This document shows, piece after piece, positions 13,170-26,668 of a stretch of DNA of 64,000 nt; position 1 is the stretch's first letter, and every line of letters starts with the position of its first letter. The translations under genes and the position numbers were made by a program. The notes under the pieces are model-generated. The model was not told the origin of the DNA. It ran no database searches and saw nothing but the letters and a program-made list of their open reading frames with translations. The stretch is from Nissolia schottii. Taxonomy: Eukaryota; Streptophyta; Magnoliopsida; Fabales; Fabaceae. The DNA is taken from assembly GCA_003254905.1 (NCBI GenBank), contig QANU01002159.1:210769-274768 (forward strand), in the 5' to 3' direction.

Positions 13170-13395
13170 TGTTCGGTTAGTTAGTTAGAGATAGTGGTTA
13201 GAATTAGTTAATTTTTAGTTATGCTTCTAAGCTGTATATAAACAGAACACTAACTCATCATAAAACTGAGTTGATTCATTTTTTTCATAATACACTTGAG
13301 AATTTAGTCTGCAACTTTCTCTCTGATTTTCTCAGCTATGGTGATTACTTTGTTTCTTCAAGTTCTGTCACCTTTCTTTCCTTTTGTTGTTGGCA
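13170..13395 (+). repeat. 5' LTR of a Ty1/copia element (approximate limits)
   Basis: The stretch begins TGTTCGGTTAG, contains a TATATAAAC promoter-like box near 13235 and ends near TTGTTGGCA. A primer binding site follows within ten bases. No 3' copy was found, so the limits rest on TG...CA ends and the primer site alone. Confidence 0.6.
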
Positions 13396-13403
13396 ATTTG
13401 TTA

Positions 13404-13418
13404 TGGTATCAAAGCTCC
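13404..13418 (+). other. Primer binding site resembling initiator Met-tRNA
   Basis: The sequence TGGTATCAAAGCTCC differs by one base in its first twelve from TGGTATCAGAGC, the initiator Met-tRNA complement used by many plant copia elements. It lies just inside the 5' LTR. Confidence 0.7.
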
Positions 13419-13521
13419 TAATCTAAACCTTGGATACCGGGCAGGCAACCTAAAAAAAAAAAACTCCTAATCTAAGGAGCTCTGTTGTGCACTCTGAATA
13501 TCAATCCATCAAGATTTAGCC

Positions 13522-15830
13522 ATGGAAGAACAGAACCAAGAACGATTGAACGCAGCCGTGAGCTCGCAAATTCCAATCATGAATCAACCATTTTCATCAT
13601 CTGCAATGAATCAACAACAAGGTTTTCAATTGAATCAAGTAATCAACCCAATGAATGATCTTCTAAGCTCCTATTTCATTCATCCTGGAGAAAATTCAGG
13701 TTCTTTCCTAATTTCTCTTGTTCTCACATCTCAGAATTATCACATTTGGGAGAGAGCAATGAAGCTTGCTCTGAAATCCAAAATCAAACTCAAGTTTGTG
13801 GATGGAACAATTGTGAAACTTGCTGAAAACAGCAACATGTATGCTGCTTGGGGGATAGATGCAATACATTCATACTCTCTTGGATCACACACTCCCTCAT
13901 TCCAGAAATTTATCAAAGCATGATATGGATTGAAGATTGCTATGAGCTGTTGAAAGACCTCAAACAAAGGTATAACCAAGGAGACATTTTCAGGACAACA
14001 GTGCTTCAGGAAGAATTTAATGGAATCAAGCAAGGTGAGTTGTCCATTACTTCCTATCTCACAAAATTGAAGTCTATATGGGAAGAATTAGAAAGTTTCC
14101 AACCGATTCCTAGTTGTTTCTGCAATGTACCATGTGTGCGTGGATTAGGAATTGTGAGAGAATACAGAAAGAAAGATTATGTTGTAAGATTCTTTAGGGG
14201 CTTGAATGAACAATATGGACATGTTAGATCACAAATAATGATGATGAGACCTCTCCATGATATAAATAGCACTTTTTCTTTGTTGACTGAGCAAGAAAGA
14301 AAATTGTCCTCTATTGGAATTGAATCCATTACACTGCTAAATAGTTATGATCAGAATCAGAACAGACAACAAACCAATGACAGAAATAGAGGTAGAAGTA
14401 GAGGTTACAGAGGAAACTCCACCAATAGAGGAGGAAGAGGTTCATCACGCAACAAGAATCAATCAAATAGATTTTGCATTTTTTGTAATACATCATGCCA
14501 CACAAAAGAAGATGTTTCCACAAGCATGGCTATCCACTAGGCTATCCTGAGCACTTGAAGTGGAGCAAGGCAAAAATAGAAAATGCAAAGGCAAGAATTA
14601 ATAACATGACCTCCAAGAATAGTGAAGAAGAGGTTGAAACTGAAGATTGCACTTCTGTCAAGGATTATGATCAAGAAGATGAGGGAATGATTCTCACAAA
14701 GGCTCAACAACTTCAGCTGCTAGCACTTCTGCAACAATCCTGTTCACATGCATCAAGATATACTGTCAATCAAATCACCACTAAACCACAAAATTCCTCA
14801 GGTATGAAAGTAGCCCTGTCCTGCACTATAGGCACCACAAAATGACTCTTAGATACAAGGGCCACTGACCATGTCTGTTACTCCTTATCTATGTTTCATA
14901 GTTACAAACACATTCCACCAATAAAAGTTCAGTTACCAAATGGCAGCAAAGTCCTAGCACAAATATCAGACAATATAGTCTTCACCAATGATCTTTACCT
15001 TACAAAAGTCTTATTCATCCCTCAATTCACATTTAACCTGATTTCAGTGTCCAAGCTCATTTCTTCACTAAGATGCACATTAACATTCTCTGTTAACATT
15101 TGTGACATACAGGAACAGAATTCCTTGAGGAAGATTGGTGTTGCTGACCTTAGTGACGGACTATATGCTTTGAGGATTGAAGAGCCTTGTAGAAATTTAA
15201 GCAAATGCATAGTTGCACATAATTAGGCTAGTTTAGCTCAATATAAATCTATAATTAGCAGCAAAAATAATTTTGATATATGACATATGAGATTAGGACA
15301 CCCTTCCATAGACAAAATGCATATTCTGCATAGAGTTTTTCCTAAAATTACATGAAAAGATATCTCAAAGCATTGTCAAACTTGCTATTTGCCCAAAATG
15401 AAAAGGTTACCATTTACTGATAGCACTTCTGTTTCCACCAGTTGTTTTGATTTAGTACATGTAGATATTTGGGGGCCCTTGAGCAATCCTTCAGTGCATG
15501 GTCATAAATACTTTATAACAATTGTTGATGATAAATCAAGGTTCACTTAGGTTATCTTTATGAAACTAAAATCTGAGGCCGTCCACTTTTATAGGCCTTT
15601 GTTAAACTTGTTCACACTCAATGTGAGAAGAAAATAAACAAAGTTAGGATAGACAATGGACAAGAATTTCTGATGAATAATTTTTTTCTCACAACATGAC
15701 ATAATCCATGAAACAATGTGTTGAGACACCTCAGCAAATTGTAGTAGTTGAGAGAAAACATCAAAGCATCTTAGCCATAGCTCGTTCACTTATTTTTCAG
15801 TCACATGTCCCTCTTTGTTCACTTTTCAAA
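13522..15830 (+). pseudogene. Truncated Ty1/copia gag-protease-integrase
   Basis: The gag start at 13522 (MEEQNQERL) leads into YFIHPGENSG and LTSQNYHIWERAMKLAL, typical of copia gag N-termini. It shifts frame near 13910 and continues with the gag core (WEELESFQPIPSCFCNVPC) and a basic Arg/Gly tail. The zinc knuckle FCIFCNTSCHTKE is cut by another frameshift near 14510. A protease-like piece follows at about 14845 (LLDTRATDHVC), then a pre-integrase block WHMRLGHPSIDKMH and an integrase core start with FDLVHVDIWGPL and ITIVDDKSRF. Homology ends near 15830; no reverse transcriptase, RNase H or 3' LTR is visible. Several stops are present. The element is dead and 3'-truncated. Confidence 0.9.
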
Positions 15831-16190
15831 ATACTTAAAACAAAAATTTCTTTTATTCTGTTTTTAAATACAAAATAACTTATTCATAAGTTACTTTTCA
15901 GAAGTTTCTTTTGCGATAAGTTTCTTTTAACTTGTGTACTCAAAAAACGGATCTAAACTCATCGCCTAACATACAAATCTTCTTACATATGAAATAAAGA
16001 ATTTTTTTTAAAATTTTTTTTAAGACATTATATATATGTGTGTTTTTTATTACAAGAATTTCTACGTTTTTTTTTTCTTTCAATATTACATTTTTTTTTT
16101 TCGCTTCTTTTCTGTTATGTCCGCGATGACTCTTATTAAGCACGGATTCTAGGAATATCGATGCTTCGCCTTACATTCATTCATTCTCTG
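15831..16190. other. AT-rich DNA, presumed upstream region of the L-aspartate oxidase gene
   Basis: No gene is visible. The sequence holds long T runs between 16005 and 16100. The start of transcription of the downstream gene probably lies between here and 16200, but no single TATA box stands out. Confidence 0.35.
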
Positions 16191-16299
16191 CAAAGCAACG
16201 CCACCACCCTGATTCTCGTTCCCTTGTTTTCCTCACTCTTCCTCTCTCCGTTCAGCCTCTCCCTCACAAGAACAACAACAAGCTACGCTGCTCGGAGAG

Positions 16300-17139
16300 G
16301 TAACAAAATCCTTTTTCAGCATTTTTAGCATTTCTATGCTCAATTTTGGGATCATCACCACAAAACTGAATGTAGGGAATCTATAGTTTTTGTAGTTGGT
16401 GCCAAACATGCCCCTATGTTTGTGTGCGCCCTTCTATTTATCCTGAAAGGTCGTGTCTTTTTGTATGTGTGTGTGTGTCTGGTTGGTTGGTTGGTCACAG
16501 TTTTCTTTTTTTGGCTTGTTCAACTGTTTTCACTCCATCCCCATTTCTTACTTTTATGTTTAGCTTCTCTTTCTCTCTCTTTAATAATGTGTTCCTCCAA
16601 CCCCTTCTTCTGTATTTGAATAACAAACTTGTTCTTTGGTGTATGTTGTTTTCTGAATTCTGAAATTTGAGTAGTACTTTGAAGAATTGAATTTTCTTAG
16701 TTGTTGGATGCTTCCTAATTCCCATCATGTTTCTATACTACTTCTTTGATCCCCACCACATGGGGAGGGGGAAAAAGGGGGGCTTTTGGGCTTGATTTGG
16801 AATTAATTTGGCTATATTTTAAATGAAATTTTAATTTCATTTGTTAATTTAGAGTTTGGTATTGCATAGTTCACCTGTTCATGGTTGTTGTTAATATTAA
16901 CTATTTCCACAAAATGGAGAACAATTTACCTAGTTTTAGAATGTCAAAGATCTTTGTATTCTGTCTTTTGTTGCCTTTGTTATTCACTGGCTTCTACCAA
17001 GTGTTATTGTTTTGATCCATATTTTCCTCTCTAAATGGAAGCTCTTGATTCAATTATGACTAATTGCATTAGAAAATGCATAGAACCCCTAAAGTGAAGT
17101 TTGTCTTTCATTTATATCTCTTTCTGCTTTTTTGTACAG
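16300..17139 (+). other. Likely 5' UTR intron of the L-aspartate oxidase gene
   Basis: A GGAGAG|GTAAC donor at 16300 follows a pyrimidine-rich stretch that looks like a plant leader. A TTTTTGTACAG acceptor ends at 17139, ten bases before the start codon at 17150. Not coding. Transcript data would settle it. Confidence 0.55.
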
Positions 17140-17149
17140 AGGCTTGGCA

Positions 17150-20100
17150 ATGGCAACTTGTATACCTGCTGGGAGTGGAAAACTGCATTGTGGAGTGAGA
17201 GACTGCAAGGGACAGAGCTGTAGAAGGACTGCTTCGGTTTCTTATGTGCCTATCAAGCGAAACACGCGTAAAGAGCTCTCTTGGTAATAGTTATTTCATA
17301 TCTCACTATCTGTTTTGATTTCTAAAAGGACTTCTTGTTTGCTTTCTCAGATTTATTGTTGAACGGTGTTTTACTTGTTAGCACAAGTTCATATTTATTT
17401 TTTTATTGCAGCTAGAACTTCAACATATATTATTCTTACGGTATGTTTAGAAGATTTTGATCCAGGAAGAATGTTACTATGTTAGTCTTTAGTAGTGATC
17501 TCATATCTTGCTATGATGAAATGCTTAAAAAGGAACTTTTTTTTTTCTCTCCCGCATTAGTCTCAAATTGTTATAAATGAAACTTTATATGTTTTCACAA
17601 GAATATATGATTTTTGTTGTGGTTAAGTTTTTAAAATCTAAAACATTTATGGTTTGTAGCACTTGCAGTTATTATTCATATTGTTTGAAGCAAATCATTG
17701 TGGGGGCTGGATAGAAATCTCTCTATTCTAAAGAAAGCAGTTGTATTATTATACAATGATTGCCTATTTATGCCAAAGTTTCTGGAATTAACCTCAGAAA
17801 ACTAGATCAGAAATACTGAATGGAAATTGATCTCCATTTTCCAGTTCATTATTCTGAACTATAATTAACGATTTTCAGTTGCTTTGGGGGTGCAAAATTT
17901 TAGGTCTCAAGGAGTATCGAAGGTCCTGCAGCTACGCAGATGTGAGGCTTCTGTATCTCCAATTCAGGAGAATCGGAAACTCTTCAAAGTCATTTCCTCA
18001 TGCAAAAAAGATGGTTCTGCAAAATACTTTGACTTTGTCGTCATTGGAAGTGGAATTGCTGGCCTTTGCTATGCGCTTGAAGTTGCAAAATATGGATCTG
18101 TTGCAGTGATCACAAAGGCCGAGTCTCATGAATGCAACACTAATTATGCTCAAGGTGGTGTTAGTGCTGTGCTATCCCCTTCTGATTCGGTGGAGAGTCA
18201 CATGAAGGACACCATTGTGGCCGGGGCTTATCTTTGTGATGAGGAGACCGTCCGAGTATGTTCCAAACCTATTAAGTTTGTCATGTAAATCATTCTTAGT
18301 AACTGATCTGTGCTCTTGAAAATTAGACCAAATTCATCTGAATATTCCGCGGGATGCAGAAGAATGGTTCTGTTTTTAAGTTGTTTTAATCTTTACGTCA
18401 TTCTTTTCATTTTCTGACAGTGGTGTTTTGTACTTAAGAAATTAGGTAAGAAGAGTATTTTCAATTTAAAATGTAATTCAAGCACTTGTTTCCATTTTGC
18501 AATGGCTAAGCCTGAAAATCTGATGAATCCTCAATTTATGAAACTGAGAGAAGTTCTGTTTTAATAAATAGGAAATGGTTATTTTAAACATGCAAGAATT
18601 GTCCTAACACCCTTAGATTATATAGAAGGAATCAATTACTGGTTTTTCTGACTACTGTATTGGGCTATGCATTAACTTTGACCATTCCTTTTGCAGGTTG
18701 TCTGTACCGAAGGACCTGACAGAGTCAAAGAACTAATTGCTATAGGGGCATCATTTGACCATGGGGAAGATGGTAACTTGCATCTAACGAGGGAGGGGGG
18801 TCATTCACATCGTCGAGTTGTTCATGCTGCTGATATGACTGGAAAAGAGATTGAACGGGCTCTGCTGATGGCAGTTGTCAATAATCCTAATATTTTTGTG
18901 TTTGAACACCATTTTGCTATAGATCTTCTCACGTGTCAGGTTTGTTTTCTCTGGAATTATTTTGTCTTGTCTTTTGCTATACTTAGTTTTTGTAGCATAT
19001 ATGGTGTTGGTATCGTACAAGTGTGTTGGTATCTGCCAAAGATTTGATCATTTGAAAGTTTAAATTTTGAGTTTTCGTAGGCTTTGCTGTTTTGAAATTG
19101 CTGCTATTCAAATTTTACCTCAGAGAGTCTTGAATGTTTCAATGCATTCGCTAATTGAAACATGCCACGCTGGTGTTGCAGGATGGATCTGATATAATTT
19201 GTCTCGGCATTGATACTCTGAATACTGAAACACTAGAGGTGGGAAAAGCAATTATGTGTGATTGTTTGAGAAGGCTACTGCTGACAACATTGAATATATT
19301 TTCTGAAAATTCATCTTTTTAGCTTTTAGGTGGTAAGATTTCTTTCAAAGGTGACTTTACTTGCATCTGGTGGAGCTGGACATATTTATCCTAAAACTAC
19401 AAATCCTCTGGTAGTAATCATTTTCCATAGCTTGAATTCTCTTTTCCCATTTTGGCTTTTGGTTAGATTTCCATTTGAAGCACTCGAGAACATAAATCAC
19501 GATGCAAAATGTCGTGTTCTAGAATGAGCTTATAGTGCAGTTTTACAAATTACTAATATCTGAAATCACTGATGGTAGCATAGAATTATCTTGAAGGGAA
19601 AAAATTGAAAAATAAATTGACTCATTATTGTTACTTTGATTATTCATAGCGTTAATTTACTTGGACGATGCACTATAAATTTTGTAATGCAGTCTACAGG
19701 AGCTAAAAATGTTGAGCCATTAAGTGGTTTAATTTGCCCTCTGTAGTATTGATAGTGATGAAATAAACCATCACATTCTGTTTTACACAACATGGTAACC
19801 TGTTTATGCTGTGTTGGTTAGTCTAGCCTTCTTAGTATGTTAAATTGGCTTGCCTTTTATTATCACAGGTGGCCACTGGAGATGGAATTGCAATGGCACA
19901 CCGAGCTCAAGCAGTGATTTCCAACATGGAGTAAGTAGATTATTTCAGATCTGTGAATATTTACTGTTTAATGAATTTTCCGTGCTAGTCACACTGAATA
20001 AACAGAAATTACGGCTGGTTAAGAATATCTGACTAGTCATGCAGTACTTTGGACGATACAAGAACTTGCATGATCAATTTAGTTGCATTTCAGTGCAGAA

Positions 20101-21399
20101 TTATACACACTTTAATTGTCTTTACGGCAGTAAATCAATTACGTATTGCATTAAATTGACAATCCACATTTGGGGATCGTTCGTTTAGGCATTTAATTTG
20201 TTTAAACAAATGTAAATTGGGAATATATAATCTGCAAAGTTTAGAACAGGAGATTGACTAAGTAGAATTCAATTATAAGTTGCACGCTTCACCCACTATG
20301 TGCGAGCGCATGTGTGCTGGAGCTTATTATATAGCATTTTGTTGTTGTTAGTAATTTTATTTTTTACAATCATGATTGTCCCAGGTTTGTGCAGTTCCAC
20401 CCAACAGCCTTAGCTGATGAAGGGCTTCCTATTAAACCAACCAAGCCTAGGGACAATGCATTTCTGATATCCGAAGCTGTGAGGGGCGATGGGGGCATCC
20501 TTTATAACTTAGGCATGGAAAGGTTCATGCCCTTGTATGATGAGAGGGCAGAGCTTGCTCCAAGGGATGTGGTTGCACGAAGTATCGATGACCAACTTAA
20601 AAAGCGCGACGAGAAGTATGTGCTCCTTGATATAAGTCACAAGCCCAAGGAGGAAATTCTCTCCCACTTCCCCAACATTGCCTCGATGTGTCTCCAGTAT
20701 GGTTTGGATATAACTCGGCATCCGATCCCAGTTGTTCCAGCTGCTCACTACATATGTGGAGGAGTTCGCGCCGGGCTCCAAGGAGAGACAAACGTAAAGG
20801 GTCTATATGTAGCTGGTGAGGTGGCATGCACAGGCTTGCATGGGGCAAACAGACTCGCTAGCAACTCATTGCTCGAGGCACTAGTTTTCGCACGAAGAGC
20901 CGTCCAACCCTCGATTGATCTAATGAGGAGCTCTAGCCTTGATCCGACTGCTTCAAGTTTTTGGCCTAAACCCACGGTGCCTCTCTCACTTGGGAATGAT
21001 GTCACAGGCAAGATTCGATCAATGACAAGGGAATTGAGGAAGGAACTGCAATCTGTCATGTGGAGCTACGTTGGAATTGTTCGGTCGACGATGAGACTAG
21101 AAACCGCGGAGCGAAAGATCGGTAAACTAGAGGCTAACTGGGAGGAGTTGTTGTTTCGACATGGATGGAAGCCAACAATGGTGGTTCCTGAGACCTGTGA
21201 AATGAGAAACCTATTTTGTTGTGCAAAGCTGGTTGTTAGCAGCGCCCTGTCTAGGCAAGAGAGCCGCGGCCTCCATTACACGATTGATTTTCCTCATCTC
21301 AAGGAAAGCGAGAGGCTCCCAACAATCATTTTTCCGAGTTCACCTGCAAACAGCACGTGGAGTTCACGGCAATTGCACAAGCAGCCCATTTATCAGTAA
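17150..21399 (+). CDS. AO: L-aspartate oxidase, chloroplastic (first step of NAD synthesis)
   Basis: Exons: 17150-17267, 17879-18255, 18697-18939, 19182-19238, 19330-19410, 19869-19930 and 20385-21399; total 650 codons plus stop, the usual plant length. The enzyme oxidises L-aspartate to iminoaspartate with FAD, feeding quinolinate synthase in the plastid. Visible features: a Ser/Arg-rich N-terminus without homology (transit peptide), the FAD-binding FDFVVIGSGIAGLCYA, the NTNYAQGGVSAVL block, GHSHRRVVHAADMTG with the active-site arginine region, LLASGGAGHIYP, QFHPTAL, RGDGGILYN, HYICGGV and the second FAD region GEVACTGLHGANRLASNSLLE. The C-terminal helical domain ends near WSSRQLH. I chose the donor at 17268 (GTAAAG) because the alternative at 17284 puts a stop in exon 2. 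No defects seen; probably active. Confidence 0.97.
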
Positions 21400-23279
21400 G
21401 GCTGTCCTATCACATCAATTTCTGCCACTGCATATGAATAGGCAACAATAATTGTATTCTACCAAATTCAGCACCAAAAGGCTAGAATCAAATTTTCAGC
21501 ATGTCTTTTACTCTTATAGATATACGCATACCTGCGCTATGTGCAGACATAAAATTATTGTAAAACACAGCTAGCTAAACATCTGAGTATAGCTACAATC
21601 ACTCACTTTCAAACATCTCAATATACACACTTTTGAACCAGTTGCGGGCGAGGCTCCTATTTGGTCTCCCAACTAGCTTATTTTTTATTATTGAATTCAA
21701 ATAATCTTATTAATATCATAAAGAGTGTATTTTGAAATAGAAGCGTTAAGATTATTTCATTGAATAATGTATTGTTTTTTTTAAAAAAATTTATATAATA
21801 TTAATTAATTTTATATAGAAGATAAAAAAAATAAATATCATTGACTTATTTAGAAAGAGTAGGATTAAACGTCGTTTGATTAAACCCCAATCTTGGAGTG
21901 TTTCATTCTTTTACAACAATATGAAGTAGTTCCATTTATCTATGCATGAAATATATAATCCTATTCTATAATAGAATTCTAATAATCCTATAGTAATCAT
22001 GTTGTATTATATGATTATGAATGAGGAAATTGTGTTTTACTCCAAATTTCATTCAAATAATTCATTTCTAAACGTTGTAAGATACAAGAGGAGGAGAAGA
22101 TGATCTTCCTCCGGAAAGAACCAAACATTTCTGGATTGTATGAAGCAAAATTTATTAATTAAATTCTTATATCTTACATGTAGGATATGGGAAAACTCAC
22201 ATTGAAAAAATAGGTGGTCGATGCTTTCAATCTAGTTTGACCAGGATTTTGACCGGTATAGCAAGGATATTGACCAGAGTGGTCTTGGTTTCTTGGATTT
22301 AGTTTAAAGAACATTATGATTATCAACTCTACTTGGTGAACAAGCGATTAGACATACTAGATATGTGGGAAATTAGTGCTCGTGTAAAGGCTACTATCAC
22401 AATAAAAAATAAAGTTATTCGAGAACCAAAAGATAAAAAAAATCATATTGATCCTAGAATAGTGTTATTATTTGTTAAGAAGTATAGATAGTGCTAAGAA
22501 AATGATTTGCAATCAATGACTCTACGTCATCATTATCCAAGCCACAGAACTTTCGAAAATGATAACTACATACTGCATGAAGTATGTCTGCAATCTGAAA
22601 CATTTAGAAAAACAAAAAGTTTATATCAAAATTTCTTGGTTTTACTTAGCCAAAGTCACCCTTAAAGTTCAATAGACTTCATTACGCTAATACTTGATGT
22701 GACTAAGAGAAACTTCAAGAAATAAAAATGCACCGATAACTATAGCTTTTGGCTTAATAATATCTACTTAATCCAATGATTGATATCTTAGTAAGGTCAT
22801 AAGTTTAAATCTTGGGGGAAATTTATAAAGAAGAATGAATTTTAGGATATTTTTAGGTGTTTGTTCATTGGTTTTCAGGAATAAGGGTCTCAAGGAGAAG
22901 TTGAGCAAAAAAGATTATTTTAAAAGTGTTGAAATGGTTTCACTTTGACTTTATCACCGAGTTTTCACCTTGAAGATAGAAGAATTTAGACTTGGTTCCA
23001 ACTACAAAGTTGAATATCTCCTTCTTATCTTTAACTAGAGTCTTAGATACCTCAATCGAACGCCTGTAGCAAAAGTAATGACATTTTTACCATTATATTG
23101 TAAAGTTGTCAAAAGTTAGAAAAGGAAAATTGCTCGAGTGGTTCGAACACAAAATCAAACTGATTTTTAGCCAAGAGGTACCACTCAAGTGGTCCCAGCA
23201 CCGCTCAAGTGGTCGGGCACAACTCTGGTGCGATATACAATGTGTTTTAATGTGTTTTGACCTTTTATTAGCCCAACCA
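21400..23279. other. Intergenic DNA, no gene seen
   Basis: The first 150 bases are presumably the 3' UTR of L-aspartate oxidase. The rest is AT-rich with no frame or repeat boundary that I can support. Confidence 0.4.
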
Positions 23280-24190
23280 CTATAAATTGAAGTGCAAATT
23301 TGCCCCAAATCATCATTCATTCAAAGATTGGATAAGGAGGCAACCCTAAAGGAGCACTTGGGGCAGGATTGACGCCTCCGAGGGCGCAATGCAAGAGCGG
23401 TTTAACTCCATGTCGTCAAATCTCAACTGATGATTACTCTGGCATGTTCTTTTCTTGTTCTCTGTAGTTTTTTTTTATTTTCTCATCATGTACTAAGTTC
23501 TTTGCTAGGGTATTGATGTAACCTTTAACTATGATGTTATTTTAGAGGGTTGTTGTTACTCAACTCCAATTGATGCCTTTTAAGTTTCTATAACTGTGCT
23601 TAGTGCATTTGAATGATTCGTGACCATTTAATTAATTTGATGTCTTGCGTGCAATTTGAGAGAAGGAATATGAGAGTGCTTTTTGTTGTAGAAACCATAG
23701 GCTAGCATAAGATTAGAGATAATCTATGCAGGTTGTGTGATCGTGTGTGGGGAATTCACAAATCGATCAAGCTTCTAATAAGCTACTTTGCATTAAGAGA
23801 TTAGGTATTCGGTCTAGGAGAAGAGAATTACTTGACCTCAAGAGAGGCTTGTAATTAGGATAGGAACTCCAACCATTATCTAGATAAATTGTTAAATGAG
23901 AAACAAATCTAAAATAACTTAGTTAAGAATAGGTGAAATCAAATGCCCTAACATTTTTCCCATTGTTTTGAGTTTATTACTTTTAGTTCTTTTAATTAAT
24001 AGTTTATTTTAATATCTCGCAATCAAACCACTTTTTCACTCAATTCTTTTAATCAATTCAATTTGTGTTATTTGTCAATTGAAAATACAGTCTAATATTA
24101 TTCCCGTGGGTTAGACAATCTAAATTTCAAATACTTACTTTTATTACTTATACAATACGATATACTTGTCGCAAAAATTTCATATCAACA
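23280..24190 (+). repeat. Possible decayed gypsy-type LTR segment
   Basis: The tail near 24100 (TTATTCCCGTGGGTTAGACA) followed by a short run ending near TCGCAAAAATTT resembles the CCCTGTGGGTTCGAC ends of some plant gypsy LTRs. No matching second LTR or coding region is visible. Confidence 0.3.
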
Positions 24191-25608
24191 AAATAAATAG
24201 ACACTCTAAACGGACTTGTCCACCAAACAAACTTGTCAAACAAGCCAATTTATTTATCAACTAAATAACTAATAAAATAGAAATAATGTTTTTTTTAATT
24301 AATGAATTTTGACATTAACTAAAAAGACAAAAGATTGTTGATTTTATTTGGCAGGGCTTCTTTTATAGGTGCAGCCCCTTTATGCAAATTCACTTTAAGG
24401 AATCCAAAGTGTTATTTGATGACTTATTAAAGGGTGTTAATATAAATATGTATAATTATCATCAATGCTAACTTCCTTTCTAGCACATAGTATTGCATAC
24501 CACAGTTGCAAATTTGATGGTACTCTTGATCACAGTGGCTGTGTTACTTCATAGAGTGACATTACTCAAGAATAAGCAGCATCATAGAGGCTATTTCACT
24601 CAGCTAAAGACAACTCCATCTATTACAACTACCTCTTTTCTATTAAGTAACACATTGAGTGTCCTTATTTGCTTAATGTAACTTATAACTCCCTTTTATT
24701 GACTTATATAGGCACATATATTCGTTCAAATTCCAACTTACCTGCAGCGCTAAATGCTGATTTACATGTTTTAACTTAGTCCCAGCTGTTTAAAGGAACA
24801 CTCAAATGTGTCGCACTTTTGGTTTACGCTAAAACATCTAAAATTTGGTCACAAGTATACATGTATGGCTCTCCAATCATTCTACACTGCCAATCATGGA
24901 ACCTTATCCTTCACTCTTAAGTTGTGAATTCTGTGATGCCTTGTAATCAAAGAAAGAGAAGGAACAATCTATTAACTATGTTTCAATGATTAATCAAGGT
25001 ACACATGAGAATATAAAATGCATGAATTAGTTGTATGAATGAAGGAATTCATGAGAATTTTGCGGTAACTTAATGTGCACGTTAATTTATATTATAAGTT
25101 CAACCACAATGAGGATAGATCTCCTGTCCATCATCCATGATTTATGTGCAATGGTTGAAAGAGCTCAAAAAATGATTTTTTTTAAAAAAATATTTTATTA
25201 TTTGTTCCAAACAACTTTATATTTCAATATGTTAAATTAGAATTATAGCTTACAAATAAAACTTAGATATCATGTACAAGATTAAGACAACCCTCCCTTT
25301 TTATAAACATCGCGAAGCCTTTGGCATCAACAATTTGAAAAATATCGATAAAAATAGTAAATTATTTAATACTAAATTTTTGGGCAGATAATATGTCAAA
25401 AGCTTAAAGTTAAAGCATTGACTAAGCTAATAGAATCAAACTGCTTTAATAGGAAATTTTGAGTTTGAATGTTCGTTGGTAAGTCATTAAATTATCATCC
25501 GTGAACATGCCAGTGATGCCATAATTTAAACGTGAGAAACATCAAAACATTGTTTCATTTTGACTTCTAGAACTTATGAACAACTAAATTTAGACCCAAA
25601 AAAAATGC
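24191..25608. other. Intergenic DNA, no gene seen
   Basis: AT-rich sequence; the 62-residue frame at 24493 has no recognisable family. Nothing else is supported. Confidence 0.35.
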
Positions 25609-26668
25609 GATATTATTTAGTTTAATATAAAATAAATTAATAAATGATACCTCAATCTTGTAAACTATAATAATAAGTTAATAACTATCTTTCACTTTTT
25701 ATTTATAGTACCAATCAAACAACAAAGGCTTCTGTAAAGCCTTAATTTCCTTTTGTTAGTACTTGGCATACACGTCCATTACATATGCAAATCAACAATA
25801 AAATGTTAAGAATAATGACATTGTGAACAGATATCAAATTACAGAAATAGAATTAGTTATTTTAAAACAAATCACCTGTTAATTTTTTAAAAAAACAAAT
25901 GAGCTTAATAAATTTGCATTTACAATTTAGTGACTTGACCAGGGCAGATGTGGATGCGTTTATGAAACAATGATTGAGTGTTGTTGCAGAGATTGAAGAG
26001 GAGACCATGATGGATTGGAGCACTTTAGATCCTTATGGGTGGCAACGTGAGTGCACAACCAGGTGACAAAGGTGTAGGAGATAGCAGTGGGTTATCTGAA
26101 ATGCTATGACAGAGGCGAACCCAATAAGGATAGCTCTGGCTAAGCGAGGGAGACTATGCCTGACTACCGTAGCAAAGCATATGAGGTAGTCAGGCATGAG
26201 CAGAGGGAATTGGATTTGGTCTTGAGGAAGAGGTTCAAGGCAAGGTGGGGGTTGTTCTTGATGCAGAGAACGATTTGGGAAAATTATGAGAGGTTTAAAT
26301 TGTTGTTGTAGACAGAAGGATTGTGATCAAGCAAAACTTTGAGTGTTTGTGTGTGAGAATGGAGCCGACGGTTTCTATTATGAAGCTTTGGGAGACTAAA
26401 GTTGTGCTAGGATTGAGAAAGAGGAAGAATGAGGGGTTCGGAATGGGGAAGAGGGATTTGGGGATGGAATGACAACTCAACAAATAAGCTGACGTGGGGA
26501 ATGCAAATAGGAAGATATAAGAAATTATATATTATTAGATTTAGACCTGCGCAATGTGTGAAAAAATAAAGTTATTGAAATGAATGTATATATTTTTTTA
26601 AAAAAAAAGAGAGATATGTGATATTATTTAGTTTAATATAAAAATAAATTAATAGATGATACCTCAAT
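25609..26668. repeat. Two 48-49 bp near-identical direct repeats about 1 kb apart
   Basis: The segment starting GATATTATTTAGTTTAATAT occurs at 25609-25656 and again at 26620-26668 with one inserted base and one substitution. Between them lies a GC-richer stretch (25970-26490) with no recognised frame. This is the pattern left by a duplication or a large insertion, but the type is unclear. Confidence 0.55.

Noticed and set aside
20509-21059. Minus-strand frames over the last exon of L-aspartate oxidase
   Set aside because: Antisense shadows of a well-supported exon.
26295-26483. Minus frame MLSCHSIPKSLFPIPN
   Set aside because: Looks gene-like in composition but shows no motif and no splice context.
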